The notes under the pieces are model-generated. The model saw only the letters and a list, made by a program, of their open reading frames with translations. It was not told the origin of the DNA and did not search any database. Of a stretch of DNA of 64,000 nucleotides, positions 1 to 7,444 are shown in pieces; the first letter of the stretch is position 1, and every line of letters begins with the position of its first letter. This DNA comes from Gammaproteobacteria bacterium. Its GTDB lineage: Bacteria > Pseudomonadota > Gammaproteobacteria > Steroidobacterales > Steroidobacteraceae. The stretch spans positions 84,393 through 148,392 of the forward strand of contig PLUE01000032.1 of the NCBI GenBank assembly GCA_003164785.1. Direction: 5' to 3'. Made by a program: the position numbers and the translations under genes.

Positions 1-615
1 ATCGGCTCCCCGCCGTGCGAAAAGTCCGACCGTAACCACGCCGGCAATCTGATTGACCGCGGTCTCGAAGGCCACCGGGTCCGGAATCCTCAGGTGCACG
101 TCGAGAACGACGTTGCCGTTGTCCGTCACGACCCCCTGCCGCAGCACGGGCAGGCCGCCCAGTTTCACGAGTTCGCGAGCCACGTAGGACCTCGCCATCG
201 GTATCACCTCGACGGGCAAAGCGAAGGTGGAACCCAAGACCTCGACCAGTTTGCTGTCATCGATGATGCAGACGAACTTGGCGGACGCCGCCGCGACCAC
301 CTTCTCGCGTGTCAGGGCAGCCCCGCCCCCCTTGATGAGCATGCCATCGGCCGTCGCCTCGTCGGCACCGTCGATGTAGAGGCTAAGGTCGCCTTCCGAG
401 TTCAGATCCAGCTCCGGAATCCGCGCAATGCGCAGCGCGGCGGCGGTCTGATTGGAACTGGAGACCGCGCCTTTGAGCTGGATTTTACGGTCCTTCAGCA
501 CCTCGATGAGCTGATTGACCGTGGAGCCGGTGCCGATTCCCAGCACCATGCCTTCCTCGATGTAGACCATCGCGGCTTCTGCTGCGCGGCGCTTTTTCTC
601 GATTGATGATGAAAT
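1..615 (-). CDS. rpiA: Ribose-5-phosphate isomerase A (3' end cut by window edge)
   Basis: Interconverts ribose-5-phosphate and ribulose-5-phosphate in the cytoplasmic pentose phosphate pathway. Reading the minus strand gives GIGTGSTVN (phosphate loop), DGADE and [11 protein letters not shown], followed by a stretch ending [13 protein letters not shown], which aligns almost without gaps to E. coli RpiA. The last ~15 residues lie outside the window. The frame has no ATG, GTG or TTG between its upstream TAA and the first motif except an internal ATG at 570-568, which would remove the first helix. An ATT at 615-613, seven bases after AAGGGG (628-623), would give 25 residues before GIGTGS; E. coli has 24 before GVGTGS. 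I therefore favour the ATT start. The gene lies just after the terminator of the small basic peptide gene. Confidence 0.9.
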   Translation of the reverse strand, partial: MSSSIEKKRRAAEAAMVYIEEGMVLGIGTGSTVNQLIEVLKDRKIQLKGAVSSSNQTAAALRIARIPELDLNSEGDLSLYIDGADEATADGMLIKGGGAALTREKVVAAASAKFVCIIDDSKLVEVLGSTFALPVEVIPMARSYVARELVKLGGLPVLRQGVVTDNGNVVLDVHLRIPDPVAFETAVNQIAGVVTVGLFARRGAD

Positions 616-627
616 TTTCCGACCCCT

Positions 628-661
628 TAAAACAACTGTGCCCGCTTACGCGGGCACAGTT
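628..661 (-). terminator. Rho-independent terminator of the small basic peptide gene
   Basis: A perfect 12-bp stem (AACTGTGCCCGC paired with GCGGGCACAGTT) with a 4-base loop spans 634-661 and is followed on the minus strand by GTTTTA. It sits 16 bases after the stop codon of the 21-codon gene. It probably ends most transcripts there, with some read-through into rpiA. The perfect stem would also fold when transcribed from the plus strand. Confidence 0.75.
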
Positions 662-677
662 GATTACTTTCGAAGGC

Positions 678-743
678 TTACTTTTTCTTAGCGGCCTTTT
701 TCTTTGCTACCTTCTTCTTCGCCTTCTTTGCTTTCGCTGCCAT
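678..743 (-). CDS. 21-residue Lys/Ala-rich basic peptide (histone-H1-tail-like)
   Basis: ATG at 743-741 opens a 21-codon frame made only of Met, Ala, Lys and one Val, with 12 Lys (starts MAAKAKKAKKK, ends in KKK, TAA stop). A GGAG ribosome binding site lies 8 bases upstream, a strong promoter-like pair lies ~40 bases upstream, and a perfect terminator hairpin follows directly, so it looks like a complete single-gene transcription unit. The composition resembles bacterial histone-H1-like tails that bind nucleic acids. It also resembles the tail of the SET-domain protein at 28.5-29.2 kb. No enzyme motif is possible at this size. Function is unknown: nucleic-acid binding or a ribosome/RNA-associated role is an inference from charge alone. 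Confidence 0.65.
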   Translation of the reverse strand: MAAKAKKAKKKVAKKKAAKKK

Positions 744-779
744 GATAGAAACTCCGTTATCGGGTTAGTCCGGGGTCCG

Positions 780-811
780 AGTATATACACGAAAAACAAA
801 TATACAAGCAA
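780..811 (-). promoter_or_regulatory. Sigma-70-type promoter of the small basic peptide gene
   Basis: On the minus strand TTGTAT (807-802), a 16-bp AT-rich spacer and TATACT (785-780) form a near-consensus promoter. An overlapping alternative is TTGCTT (811-806), 18 bp and TATATA (787-782). Either gives a leader of roughly 30 bases before the ATG at 743. The AT content stands out from the GC-rich surroundings. Confidence 0.6.
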
Positions 812-857
812 TACGTCGCGCCGCGACCATCACAATGTGTTAGCGATGTCAGCGAAG

Positions 858-1322
858 TCACTCCAGCGTGAGAATGAAATCCCAATTCGTCTTCGTCACC
901 GGCGTCACCGACAATCGATTGCCGCGCTTCAGTACGATCAAGTCTTCGAGTGCCGTGGCCGCGTATTTGCGCAGCTCATCGAGTGTGATGATGCGCGAGA
1001 ACTTGCGCTGCAACTTCACGTCGACCACATACCAACGCGGGTCATCCGCCTTCGATTCCGCATCGAAGTGATCATGCGCCGGGTCGAAGGCGGTGGCATC
1101 CGGGTACCCGCTCCTGACCACGCTGACGATGCCGGCTATCCCCGGCACGGCGCAGCTCGAATGATAAAAGAACGCGGTATCGCCTTTTTTCATGGAGTCG
1201 CGAAGCATGTTCCGCGCCTGGTAATTGCGCACTCCGTCCCATGCGGTCGTGTGTTTGGGCCGGGCGGCGAGGTCATCGATGCTGAAGGTGGTCGGTTCGG
1301 ATTTCAGAAGCCAGTGATTCAT
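858..1322 (-). CDS. EVE (PUA-like) domain protein
   Basis: A 154-residue protein opening with MNHWLLKSEPTTFSIDDL, the hallmark N-terminus of EVE/thymocyte-nuclear-protein-1-like domains, followed by WDGVRNYQARNMLR, GDTAFFYHS, DPRWYVVDVKL and LVLKRGNRLSVTPVT. EVE domains are PUA-fold modules thought to bind modified bases in DNA or RNA; no enzyme activity is expected. The start at 1322 is chosen because it sits at the conserved MNHWLLKSEP; the frame extends further but with unrelated sequence. Its ATG overlaps the stop of the upstream 5-FCL gene (ATGA), so the two are translationally coupled. EVE next to 5-FCL is common in gammaproteobacteria. Confidence 0.9.
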   Translation of the reverse strand: MNHWLLKSEPTTFSIDDLAARPKHTTAWDGVRNYQARNMLRDSMKKGDTAFFYHSSCAVPGIAGIVSVVRSGYPDATAFDPAHDHFDAESKADDPRWYVVDVKLQRKFSRIITLDELRKYAATALEDLIVLKRGNRLSVTPVTKTNWDFILTLE

Positions 1323-1906
1323 TGCGTACCTTGGAGAAATTGATGAAGCCCGGATTCCGTTGCCAGTGAATCCAAACGGATGTCCCACGGGTCGGCGAAG
1401 ACGTTGTCGGCGCGCTGGCAGTCGAATGCGAGTCCAACCAGCCGCGGCCCGCGCCAGTGCAGGCGATTCCGGCGAAATGAAAGCGCCCGGTCATAGAACC
1501 CACCACCCATGCCGAGTCGACGTCCCCGTCCATCGACTCCCACCAGCGGAACGACGATCAAGTCGAACCAGCGCGGCGCGGTCGCAGTGCCGCTGCGATG
1601 AGGGACGGAAATGCCGAAGACCCCGGGGCGGGTCCTGCCCGACAGAGGGTAGAAGCGCAGGCGGCGGTGGCGCAGATCGCTGACGACCGGCACGAACAGA
1701 CGGATGCCGCGTCGTCTCGCGGCGACCAGCAGAGCAGCGGTGTTGGTTTCCCGATCGAAGGGCAGATAGATCGCCACGCGGGACCCGCACTTGAAGGCGC
1801 TCAAGCGCGTGATCGCGGACGCCGCCAGATTCGAGCGGAGGGAGTGATCGGCGGCGCTCAACGAGCGCCGGGCGATTCGAAGTTGTTTGCGAAGCTTGGA
1901 TTTCAT
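1319..1906 (-). CDS. 5-formyltetrahydrofolate cyclo-ligase
   Basis: A 195-residue member of the 5-FCL/YgfA family, which uses ATP to convert 5-formyl-THF to 5,10-methenyl-THF. Visible marks are the basic N-terminal helix (KSKLRKQLRIARRSL), YLPFDRETNT and the signature GRGRRLGMGGGFYDRAL. It lies directly downstream of the 6S RNA gene on the same strand, the widespread ssrS-ygfA arrangement, so co-transcription from the ssrS promoter is likely. The C-terminus overlaps the EVE gene start by four bases. Confidence 0.92.
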   Translation of the reverse strand: MKSKLRKQLRIARRSLSAADHSLRSNLAASAITRLSAFKCGSRVAIYLPFDRETNTAALLVAARRRGIRLFVPVVSDLRHRRLRFYPLSGRTRPGVFGISVPHRSGTATAPRWFDLIVVPLVGVDGRGRRLGMGGGFYDRALSFRRNRLHWRGPRLVGLAFDCQRADNVFADPWDIRLDSLATESGLHQFLQGTQ

Positions 1907-1918
1907 CGAAGAGGGGAT

Positions 1919-2107
1919 GGCGCTACCCGCAAATGCCGTCTTGGACCGATGCTCCCGACCTGAGCATCAGGTGGGGCTAACTGCGGCAATTAAGGCTTTC
2001 CGCTCGGGGCGGACTTGCACAATGTTGCCGGCAAGCATAGGCCCCTGGGGTTTACAAATTAGGGTCAGGAGGTAATCCGATCCGCATCGCACACCGCAGG
2101 CAGCGCC
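1919..2107 (-). ncRNA. ssrS: 6S RNA
   Basis: A 189-nt candidate between zapA and 5-FCL, the standard location of ssrS. Its ends form a 12-bp closing stem (GGCGCTGCCTGC at 2107-2096 with GCGGGTAGCGCC at 1930-1919, G-U pairs allowed). The 5' region reads CCTGCGGTGTGCGA and CCTGACCC, as in Pseudomonas-type 6S RNA, and the 3' half carries GAGCGGAAAGCCTTAA, close to the E. coli GAGAAGCCTTAAAACTGC segment. 6S RNA mimics an open promoter and sequesters sigma-70 RNA polymerase in stationary phase. Exact ends are inferred from the stem. Confidence 0.87.
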
Positions 2108-2135
2108 AAATTTAATCTCGAGAAGGGCGATAGCT

Positions 2136-2450
2136 CTACAGTTCGAGCTGCTGACCCTTCTCCAAAGTCGACTCTACGCGCTCACGCAGGATACGCAAGC
2201 GGCCACCCACGTCCGATTCGAGATTGCTGTCACGGTTGCGGAGACGCAGCAATTCGTTCGCCATGTTGAGGGCGGCAATGACCGCGATACGATCCAATCC
2301 GACGACTTTTCCGCCGTCGCGAATCTCGCGCATCTTGGCGTTCAAAAACTCAGCCGAATCAAGCAGGTCGGATCGTTCCTCGATGGGGCACGTGATGTGG
2401 TATTCCTTCTCCAGGATCCGCACGCTCACTCTTGCATGTGTTTCCGTCAT
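2136..2450 (-). CDS. zapA: Cell division protein ZapA
   Basis: A 104-residue ZapA family protein, which binds FtsZ and bundles protofilaments at the Z-ring. It has the N-terminal beta segment (VSVRILEKEYHITCPIEE), the conserved DRIAVIAALNMANELL helix and a C-terminal coiled coil with heptad Leu/Arg. Length is usual. It starts inside the last codons of the upstream ZapB-like gene (4-base overlap) and is followed by 6S RNA, the conserved order. Confidence 0.93.
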   Translation of the reverse strand: MTETHARVSVRILEKEYHITCPIEERSDLLDSAEFLNAKMREIRDGGKVVGLDRIAVIAALNMANELLRLRNRDSNLESDVGGRLRILRERVESTLEKGQQLEL

Positions 2451-2677
2451 GCTTGCTCCATCGATTTCAGCCGGCCGATCATTGCTTCGACCCTGCCGCG
2501 GACCTGTTCGTTCTTTTGGAGCAAACTGGCGCGTTCGGTCGTCAGCGTTTCCTGACGCTGACGCAACGCCCGGTTTTCGTCCTTGATCTGGCCCACAGTG
2601 ACAATGAGGTCTTCGAGGCGCTTTTCCAAGCGCCTAAGTTCAATTTCAACTGCAGACCTGGGGTTTTGCTCGTTCAT
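2447..2677 (-). CDS. ZapB-like small coiled-coil protein (TIGR02449 type)
   Basis: A 76-residue protein predicted to be one long coiled coil (EIELRRLEKRLEDLIVTVGQIKDEN with leucines at heptad positions) and no enzyme motif. Small coiled-coil proteins of this type sit directly upstream of zapA in Pseudomonas and Xanthomonas relatives and are annotated as TIGR02449 or ZapB-like. A role with ZapA at the division ring is inferred from the overlap and family; it has not been seen directly. Confidence 0.8.
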   Translation of the reverse strand: MNEQNPRSAVEIELRRLEKRLEDLIVTVGQIKDENRALRQRQETLTTERASLLQKNEQVRGRVEAMIGRLKSMEQA

Positions 2678-2765
2678 GGTTTGCCAATATAGAGCGACGC
2701 ATTACGCAATGCAAAGGCGATACGACATTACCCGGGACGGCCCGTGCGGTATTATCCGCCCCACT

Positions 2766-3332
2766 ATGATGTCGGAAATTCGATTCAAGGACTTCGAGGA
2801 TGTATTGGCCGCCGCCGGCAGCATGGCCGACGCGGCGGAGGCGCATGGTTCGTTGTGCGGCGCCCTATGTTCCATGGCTCCCTACCGGATGCAGGACTGG
2901 CTCAATGAGATTCTGCCGGACGGCACGGCGTTGTCCGACGAGTCGGCGGCGATGATCGAGCGGGTCTTCAGCGCAACTGCCACGTCGTTCGGCGAACAGG
3001 GCATGGAGTTCGAGCCGCTGTTGCCGGATGACGAAGAGCCCCTCAATGGACGGGCGAATGCCCTTGCGTTGTGGTGCACCGGCTTTCTTTACGGGTTGGG
3101 TACCGGCCAAGTCTCCGATCTCGAAGGGCTGAATGGCGAGGTTGGCGAGATCGTCCGCGACTTCACGGAGATTTCCCGGGCAACGGGCGACGAAGCGGAG
3201 GCCGACGAATCCAACGAGCAGGCCTATGCGGAACTCGTGGAATTCATCCGGGTCGCCGCCCAGGTGGTGTTCGAAGAGTTGCTTCCCTTGCGCAGACAGG
3301 TGCATCCCGCCGCTCAGCAACGGCTGCACTGA
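2766..3332 (+). CDS. ygfB: YecA/YgfB (UPF0149) family protein
   Basis: A 188-residue UPF0149 protein: FEDVLAAAGSMADAAEAHGSLCGALC is the family's signature N-terminal helix-turn-helix, followed by FLYGLGTGQ and EIVRDFTEIS. YgfB homologues are all-helical; in Pseudomonas aeruginosa YgfB affects AmpDh3 expression and beta-lactam resistance. The start is one of two adjacent ATGs (2766 or 2769), chosen because the signature begins there; the open frame upstream is non-homologous. It is divergent from zapA and opens the plus-strand unit with pepP, ubiH and ubiI. Confidence 0.88.
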   Translation: MMSEIRFKDFEDVLAAAGSMADAAEAHGSLCGALCSMAPYRMQDWLNEILPDGTALSDESAAMIERVFSATATSFGEQGMEFEPLLPDDEEPLNGRANALALWCTGFLYGLGTGQVSDLEGLNGEVGEIVRDFTEISRATGDEAEADESNEQAYAELVEFIRVAAQVVFEELLPLRRQVHPAAQQRLH

Positions 3333-3337
3333 GCGAC

Positions 3338-4603
3338 ATGGACAGCAAGGAGTTCGTACGCCGGCGCCGGCAATTCATGCGCATGATCGGCAAGGATGCC
3401 ATCGCGATCATCCCCGCCTCGCCGGTCCGCCACCGAAATGGCGAAATCGAGTACGCCTACCGTCAGGACAGTCATTTCCATTATTTGACCGGATTTCCCG
3501 AGCCCGAGGCCGTCGCGGTGCTGGTACCCGGCCGGGCGCACGCGGAGTATGTGCTTTTCGTCCGGGAGCGCGATGCAGTCCGCGAGTCCTGGGACGGTCC
3601 GCGCTCCGGCACCGACGGCGCCGTGGAGCGTTACGGTGCGGACGATGCGTTTCCCATCGCGGACATCGACGAAATCTTGCCGGGACTGATCGAGCAGCGG
3701 TCGCAGATTTTCTACGCCATGGGGACGCACCACGACTTCGACCCGCACATCGTGGGGTGGGGCGCGGAGCGCGAGTTCGTCGCCTTGAATCATGTGCTGG
3801 ACGACATGCGTCTGTACAAGAGCCGTGCCGAGCAGTCCACGCTGCGCCGCGCCGCCGAAATCGCCATTGGGGCGCATCGGCGCGCCATGCGATTCGCGCG
3901 CCCGGGCCGAATGGAATACGAAGTCATGGCGGAGGTGCAGCACGAGTTCAGATCGCACAATGCCGAGCTGTCCTACACGCCGATCGTCGCCGGCGGCGCG
4001 AACGCCTGCGTGATGCACTACCGCAGCAACGATCAACGCCTGGCCGAGGGCGATTTGTTGCTGCTCGATGCGGGCTGCGAGCACGACTACTATGCGTCGG
4101 ACATCACGCGCACGTTTCCGGTGGGCGGCCGCTTTTCGCCGGCGCAGCGTGCCGTATACCAGGTGGTGCTGGACGCTCAGGCGGCGGCAATCGACAAGGT
4201 GCGCCCCGGCAATCATTGGAACGAGCCCCACGAGGCGGCCGTCCGGGCGATCACGCAGGGACTCGTCAAATTGGGCTTGTTGAAGGGTGCGCTGACACAC
4301 CTCATCAAGACGCGGGCCTACCTGCCTTTTTTTCCGCATCGTACCGGACACTGGCTGGGTATCGACGTCCATGACGTCGGCGACTACAAGGTGGGCGGCG
4401 AATGGCGCGTCCTCGAGGCAGGAATGGCATTGACGGTCGAGCCGGGAATCTACATCCGCCCCGCGCGCGGCGTGCCGAAGGAATTTTGGAACATCGGCAT
4501 TCGCATCGAGGATGATGTGCTGGTCACCAAAGGGGACCCCAATGTGTTGACCGCAGCCCTCGAAAAGACGGCCGAGGCCGTCGAAGGATTGGCCGCAGAA
4601 TGA
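3338..4603 (+). CDS. pepP: Xaa-Pro aminopeptidase P
   Basis: A 421-residue metallo-aminopeptidase releasing N-terminal residues before proline. The N-terminal creatinase-like domain (to ~160) is followed by the pita-bread M24 domain with all five metal ligands: D244 and D255 (LLLDAGCEHDYYASDITRTF), H338 (HRTGHWLG), E368 (VEPGIYI) and E391 (IRIEDDVLVT). It starts five bases after the ygfB stop, and its last codon overlaps the start of ubiH. The ygfB-pepP-ubiH-ubiI order is as in E. coli. Confidence 0.95.
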   Translation: MDSKEFVRRRRQFMRMIGKDAIAIIPASPVRHRNGEIEYAYRQDSHFHYLTGFPEPEAVAVLVPGRAHAEYVLFVRERDAVRESWDGPRSGTDGAVERYGADDAFPIADIDEILPGLIEQRSQIFYAMGTHHDFDPHIVGWGAEREFVALNHVLDDMRLYKSRAEQSTLRRAAEIAIGAHRRAMRFARPGRMEYEVMAEVQHEFRSHNAELSYTPIVAGGANACVMHYRSNDQRLAEGDLLLLDAGCEHDYYASDITRTFPVGGRFSPAQRAVYQVVLDAQAAAIDKVRPGNHWNEPHEAAVRAITQGLVKLGLLKGALTHLIKTRAYLPFFPHRTGHWLGIDVHDVGDYKVGGEWRVLEAGMALTVEPGIYIRPARGVPKEFWNIGIRIEDDVLVTKGDPNVLTAALEKTAEAVEGLAAE

Positions 4604-5871
4604 CCGACACGTTCGACATCGCGATCGTGGGCGGCGGCATGGTGGGTGCGAGTCTCGCTGCCGCGCTCGACGGTTTGGGGCTACGACTCGCGCTGATCGA
4701 GGCCGTGCCGCATGATTCGCAGGCCAGTCCGAGTTTCGACGAGCGCACCACGGCGTTGTCGAACGGCAGCCGCCGCATACTCGAAACCGTGGGCGTGTGG
4801 GGCGCGCTCGCATCCGCCGCCACCCCGATTCGGAAGATTCACGTGTCGGATCAGGGGCATTTTGGATTCGCGCGCGTCGATGCCGCCGAGCAGGGCTTAA
4901 GCGCCATGGGATTCGTCGTGCCGAATCGCGCGATGGGCGCGGCGCTGTGGGGACGCATTGCAGGGATGCCCGACTTGCGCGTGTTTTGTCCCGCGGAGGT
5001 GCTGCGCGTCACCGCCAACGACCGGTCGGTCGAGTTGGATGTCGTCGAGCGCGGGATCGCAAGCACCATCCGCACGCGTCTCGTGGTTGCCGCGGACGGC
5101 ATCCACTCCGCCGTGCGCAGCGCCTTCGGCGTCGACGCCGATGTCCGCGATTATGAGCAGACGGCCGTCATCACGACCGTTCTCCCACAGAAATTTCACG
5201 ACCATGTTGCATACGAGCGCTTCACGGCGAGCGGGCCATTGGCGCTCCTGCCCCTCGCCGATGGTCGGTGCACTCTGGTGTTGACGCTGAAGCCCGCCAT
5301 GGCGGAAACGGCGCTGACGTGGTCCGATGCCGAGTTTCTCGCGGAGGTGCAGCGCCGCTTCGGGTTTCGGTTGGGGCGGTTTCTCAAGGTGGGACGGCGC
5401 GTACCCTATCCGTTGTCGTTGTCGCGCTCGCACAAGACCAGCACGGGTCGTTGCGTCATCATCGGCAACGCGGCGCAGAGCCTGCACCCGGTCGCCGGCA
5501 TGGGTTTCAATCTGGGCCTGCGCGATGTCGCGAGCCTTGCCGAATTAATTGCCGAACACCGCGGGGCGGGCCACGCCTATGCTGGCCACGCCTATGCCGG
5601 CCGCGCCTATGCCGGCCGCGCCGATTCCGGCGATGCCGGCATGCTCGCCGAATACGACGCGTGGCGTGCCGCGGACCGCGGCGGCATCATCGGATTCACC
5701 GACGGACTCGTGCGTGTGTTCTCCAACCCGCTGGGCTTGGTTCAGCGCCTCAGAAATGTCGGGTTGTTGGCCTTCGACATGCTGCCGCCGGCAAAGGCGG
5801 CGCTGTCGCGCCTCAGCACGGGCGCGGCGGGGCGGGTCCCGAAACTGGCGCGCGGGGTGCCGCTGCGATGA
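4600..5871 (+). CDS. ubiH: Ubiquinone biosynthesis FAD hydroxylase UbiH, with tandem-repeat insert
   Basis: A 423-residue class A flavin monooxygenase for a ring hydroxylation of ubiquinone. FAD motifs: GGGMVGASL at the N-terminus, the DG motif in VVAADGIHSAVRS, and GNAAQSLHPVAGMGFNLGLRD. Residues 324-343 consist of four 5-residue repeats (GHAYA, GHAYA, GRAYA, GRADS) encoded by 15-bp DNA repeats. They are placed just after the conserved GFNLGLRDV helix, where family members normally have a short loop. The frame stays open through the repeats, so the gene is probably functional. It overlaps pepP and ubiI by four bases at each end. Confidence 0.92.
   Translation: MTDTFDIAIVGGGMVGASLAAALDGLGLRLALIEAVPHDSQASPSFDERTTALSNGSRRILETVGVWGALASAATPIRKIHVSDQGHFGFARVDAAEQGLSAMGFVVPNRAMGAALWGRIAGMPDLRVFCPAEVLRVTANDRSVELDVVERGIASTIRTRLVVAADGIHSAVRSAFGVDADVRDYEQTAVITTVLPQKFHDHVAYERFTASGPLALLPLADGRCTLVLTLKPAMAETALTWSDAEFLAEVQRRFGFRLGRFLKVGRRVPYPLSLSRSHKTSTGRCVIIGNAAQSLHPVAGMGFNLGLRDVASLAELIAEHRGAGHAYAGHAYAGRAYAGRADSGDAGMLAEYDAWRAADRGGIIGFTDGLVRVFSNPLGLVQRLRNVGLLAFDMLPPAKAALSRLSTGAAGRVPKLARGVPLR
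5569..5628 (+). repeat. 15-bp tandem repeat, four copies, inside ubiH
   Basis: Four consecutive 15-bp units begin at 5569, 5584, 5599 and 5614. The first three differ by one base from one to the next; the fourth is more diverged. Unit length is a multiple of three, so copy-number change keeps ubiH in frame. The array looks like slipped-strand expansion within a surface loop. Confidence 0.9.
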
Positions 5872-7118
5872 GGACCGTGGGCCGCGACTTCGACGTACTG
5901 ATCGTCGGCGCCGGCGTCATCGGCACGAGCATGGCGAGTTTGCTGGTGGCGCGTCGACTGGTGGCGCCTGAGCGGATCGCGGTGATCGCGGAACGACTGT
6001 CGCCCGCGTCCACGGTACCGCAGTCCGAATGGGACCTGCGCGTCCTGGCATTGAGCCGCGCCTCGCAGCGCGTGCTCGGTTGGTGTGGCACGTGGGCCGC
6101 GCTGCCGCCCGGTAAAATGTGCGCCTATGAGCGCATGTGCGTGTGGGATTCGCGCGGCGAACCAGGCGGCGCCGGCTCGCTGATCTTCGATAGCGCGGAG
6201 TTCGGTGAATCCAACCTGGGGTTCATCGTCGAGAGCCGTGCGCTGCAGGCGCAGTCCCTGCGCATGGCCGGCTCGGCCGGCGTGGTGTTCATCGAGGCCG
6301 CCGTCGATGCCGTTCAAGTCGACGATGGCGGCGTGCGGATGCGGCTCAGCGATGGCAGAGATCTCGGCGGCCGGTTGTTGATCGGCGCCGACGGCGCACA
6401 ATCCAGGACGCGTGAGCTGCTTGGCATCGAAACTGCCGGCCATGCCTACAGTCAGGATGCGCTCGTCGCGCACGTGCGCACGGCCAAGCCGCACGCTGCC
6501 ACTGCGTGGCAACGCTTCCTACCCACCGGCCCCCTGGCGTTCCTACCCTTGCCTGACGGCCGCTCGTCGATCGTCTGGAGCACGGCCCGGGGCGAAGCCG
6601 CGCGGTTGCGCTCCCTCGATGCTGCAGCCTTCGGCGAGGAACTCACCCGGGCGAGCGGCGGCGCGCTGGGGGAATGCGAACTGACCACACCGGTCGTGAG
6701 CTTTCCGCTGAAGCTGCAGTACGCGATCGACTACGTGCGCTTGCGTGCGGTGCTGTTGGGCGATGCTGCGCACGTCGTGCATCCGCTGGCGGGGCAGGGA
6801 CTGAACATGGGGCTGCTGGATTGTGCCTCGCTCGCCGACGTGCTGGCCGTCACCGGTAACGGCGGTTTCTTGGGGGAGCAGAAACTGCTGCGACGCTACG
6901 AGCGATGGCGCCGCAGCGAGAATCTGTTGACGGCGGCGGTGACCGACGGGTTGGAGCGGGTGTTCGCGAGCGGCAACCCGGCGCTGTCACGGCTGCGCGT
7001 GTTGGGATTGGGCGCCGTCGGACGGGCGTCATTCATCAAAAGAGAGTTCGCACAGCGGGCGATGGGCCTCGGCGGGGATGTGCCGACATTCTTGAAGACC
7101 GCTGCGCCCTCGACTTAA
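5868..7118 (+). CDS. ubiI: UbiI/VisC-like FAD-dependent ubiquinone hydroxylase
   Basis: A 416-residue paralogue of UbiH. It carries the N-terminal dinucleotide fold VLIVGAGVIGTSMASLL, the DG motif in LIGADGAQSRTREL, and GDAAHVVHPLAGQGLNMGLLD. The family hydroxylates C5 or C6 of the ubiquinone ring; position in the conserved ubiH-ubiI pair favours UbiI, but UbiF cannot be excluded from sequence alone. Start ATG 5868 overlaps the ubiH stop. Its 3' end overlaps the convergent phhB gene by four bases. Confidence 0.88.
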   Translation: MRTVGRDFDVLIVGAGVIGTSMASLLVARRLVAPERIAVIAERLSPASTVPQSEWDLRVLALSRASQRVLGWCGTWAALPPGKMCAYERMCVWDSRGEPGGAGSLIFDSAEFGESNLGFIVESRALQAQSLRMAGSAGVVFIEAAVDAVQVDDGGVRMRLSDGRDLGGRLLIGADGAQSRTRELLGIETAGHAYSQDALVAHVRTAKPHAATAWQRFLPTGPLAFLPLPDGRSSIVWSTARGEAARLRSLDAAAFGEELTRASGGALGECELTTPVVSFPLKLQYAIDYVRLRAVLLGDAAHVVHPLAGQGLNMGLLDCASLADVLAVTGNGGFLGEQKLLRRYERWRRSENLLTAAVTDGLERVFASGNPALSRLRVLGLGAVGRASFIKREFAQRAMGLGGDVPTFLKTAAPST

Positions 7119-7444
7119 AGCAGGTCGACCTTGGCGGCGCATATGAAGTCGTTCTCCGACAATCCGCCGATCGAGTGCGTCGCGAAGGTGACGTGGCAGT
7201 AGTCATATCCCACCTTCAAGTCCGGGTGGTGGTCCTCGAGGTTTGCGATGTACGCCACCGCGTTGACGAAGCTCATCGTGCGGTAGAAGTCCTTGAACCT
7301 GAACGATCGGCTCACGCTTTTCGCGTCGTCGGCAATCGCCCAGTCGGCATGCAGCTGCCCGCGCAGTGCGCCAGCCGCAGCCGCCGTCAGTGCCGGCACT
7401 CCGCCCTCGCAAGGCACGCATTTCTTGGCGGCCAGCTCGCTCAT
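7115..7444 (-). CDS. phhB: Pterin-4a-carbinolamine dehydratase
   Basis: A 109-residue PCD/DCoH family enzyme that dehydrates 4a-hydroxytetrahydropterin. Motif [21 protein letters not shown] holds the catalytic histidines, followed by GGLSENDF. N-terminal [11 protein letters not shown] is typical of bacterial PhhB. No phenylalanine hydroxylase lies beside it. Instead it overlaps the end of ispG by four bases (ATGA), implying co-transcription with the isoprenoid gene. Confidence 0.93.
   Translation of the reverse strand: MSELAAKKCVPCEGGVPALTAAAAGALRGQLHADWAIADDAKSVSRSFRFKDFYRTMSFVNAVAYIANLEDHHPDLKVGYDYCHVTFATHSIGGLSENDFICAAKVDLL

Noticed and set aside
3314-4813. Long minus-strand ORF opposite pepP/ubiH (499 codons)
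   Set aside because: Antisense shadow of high-GC coding DNA: no family motif, and pepP/ubiH on the plus strand have complete catalytic motifs.
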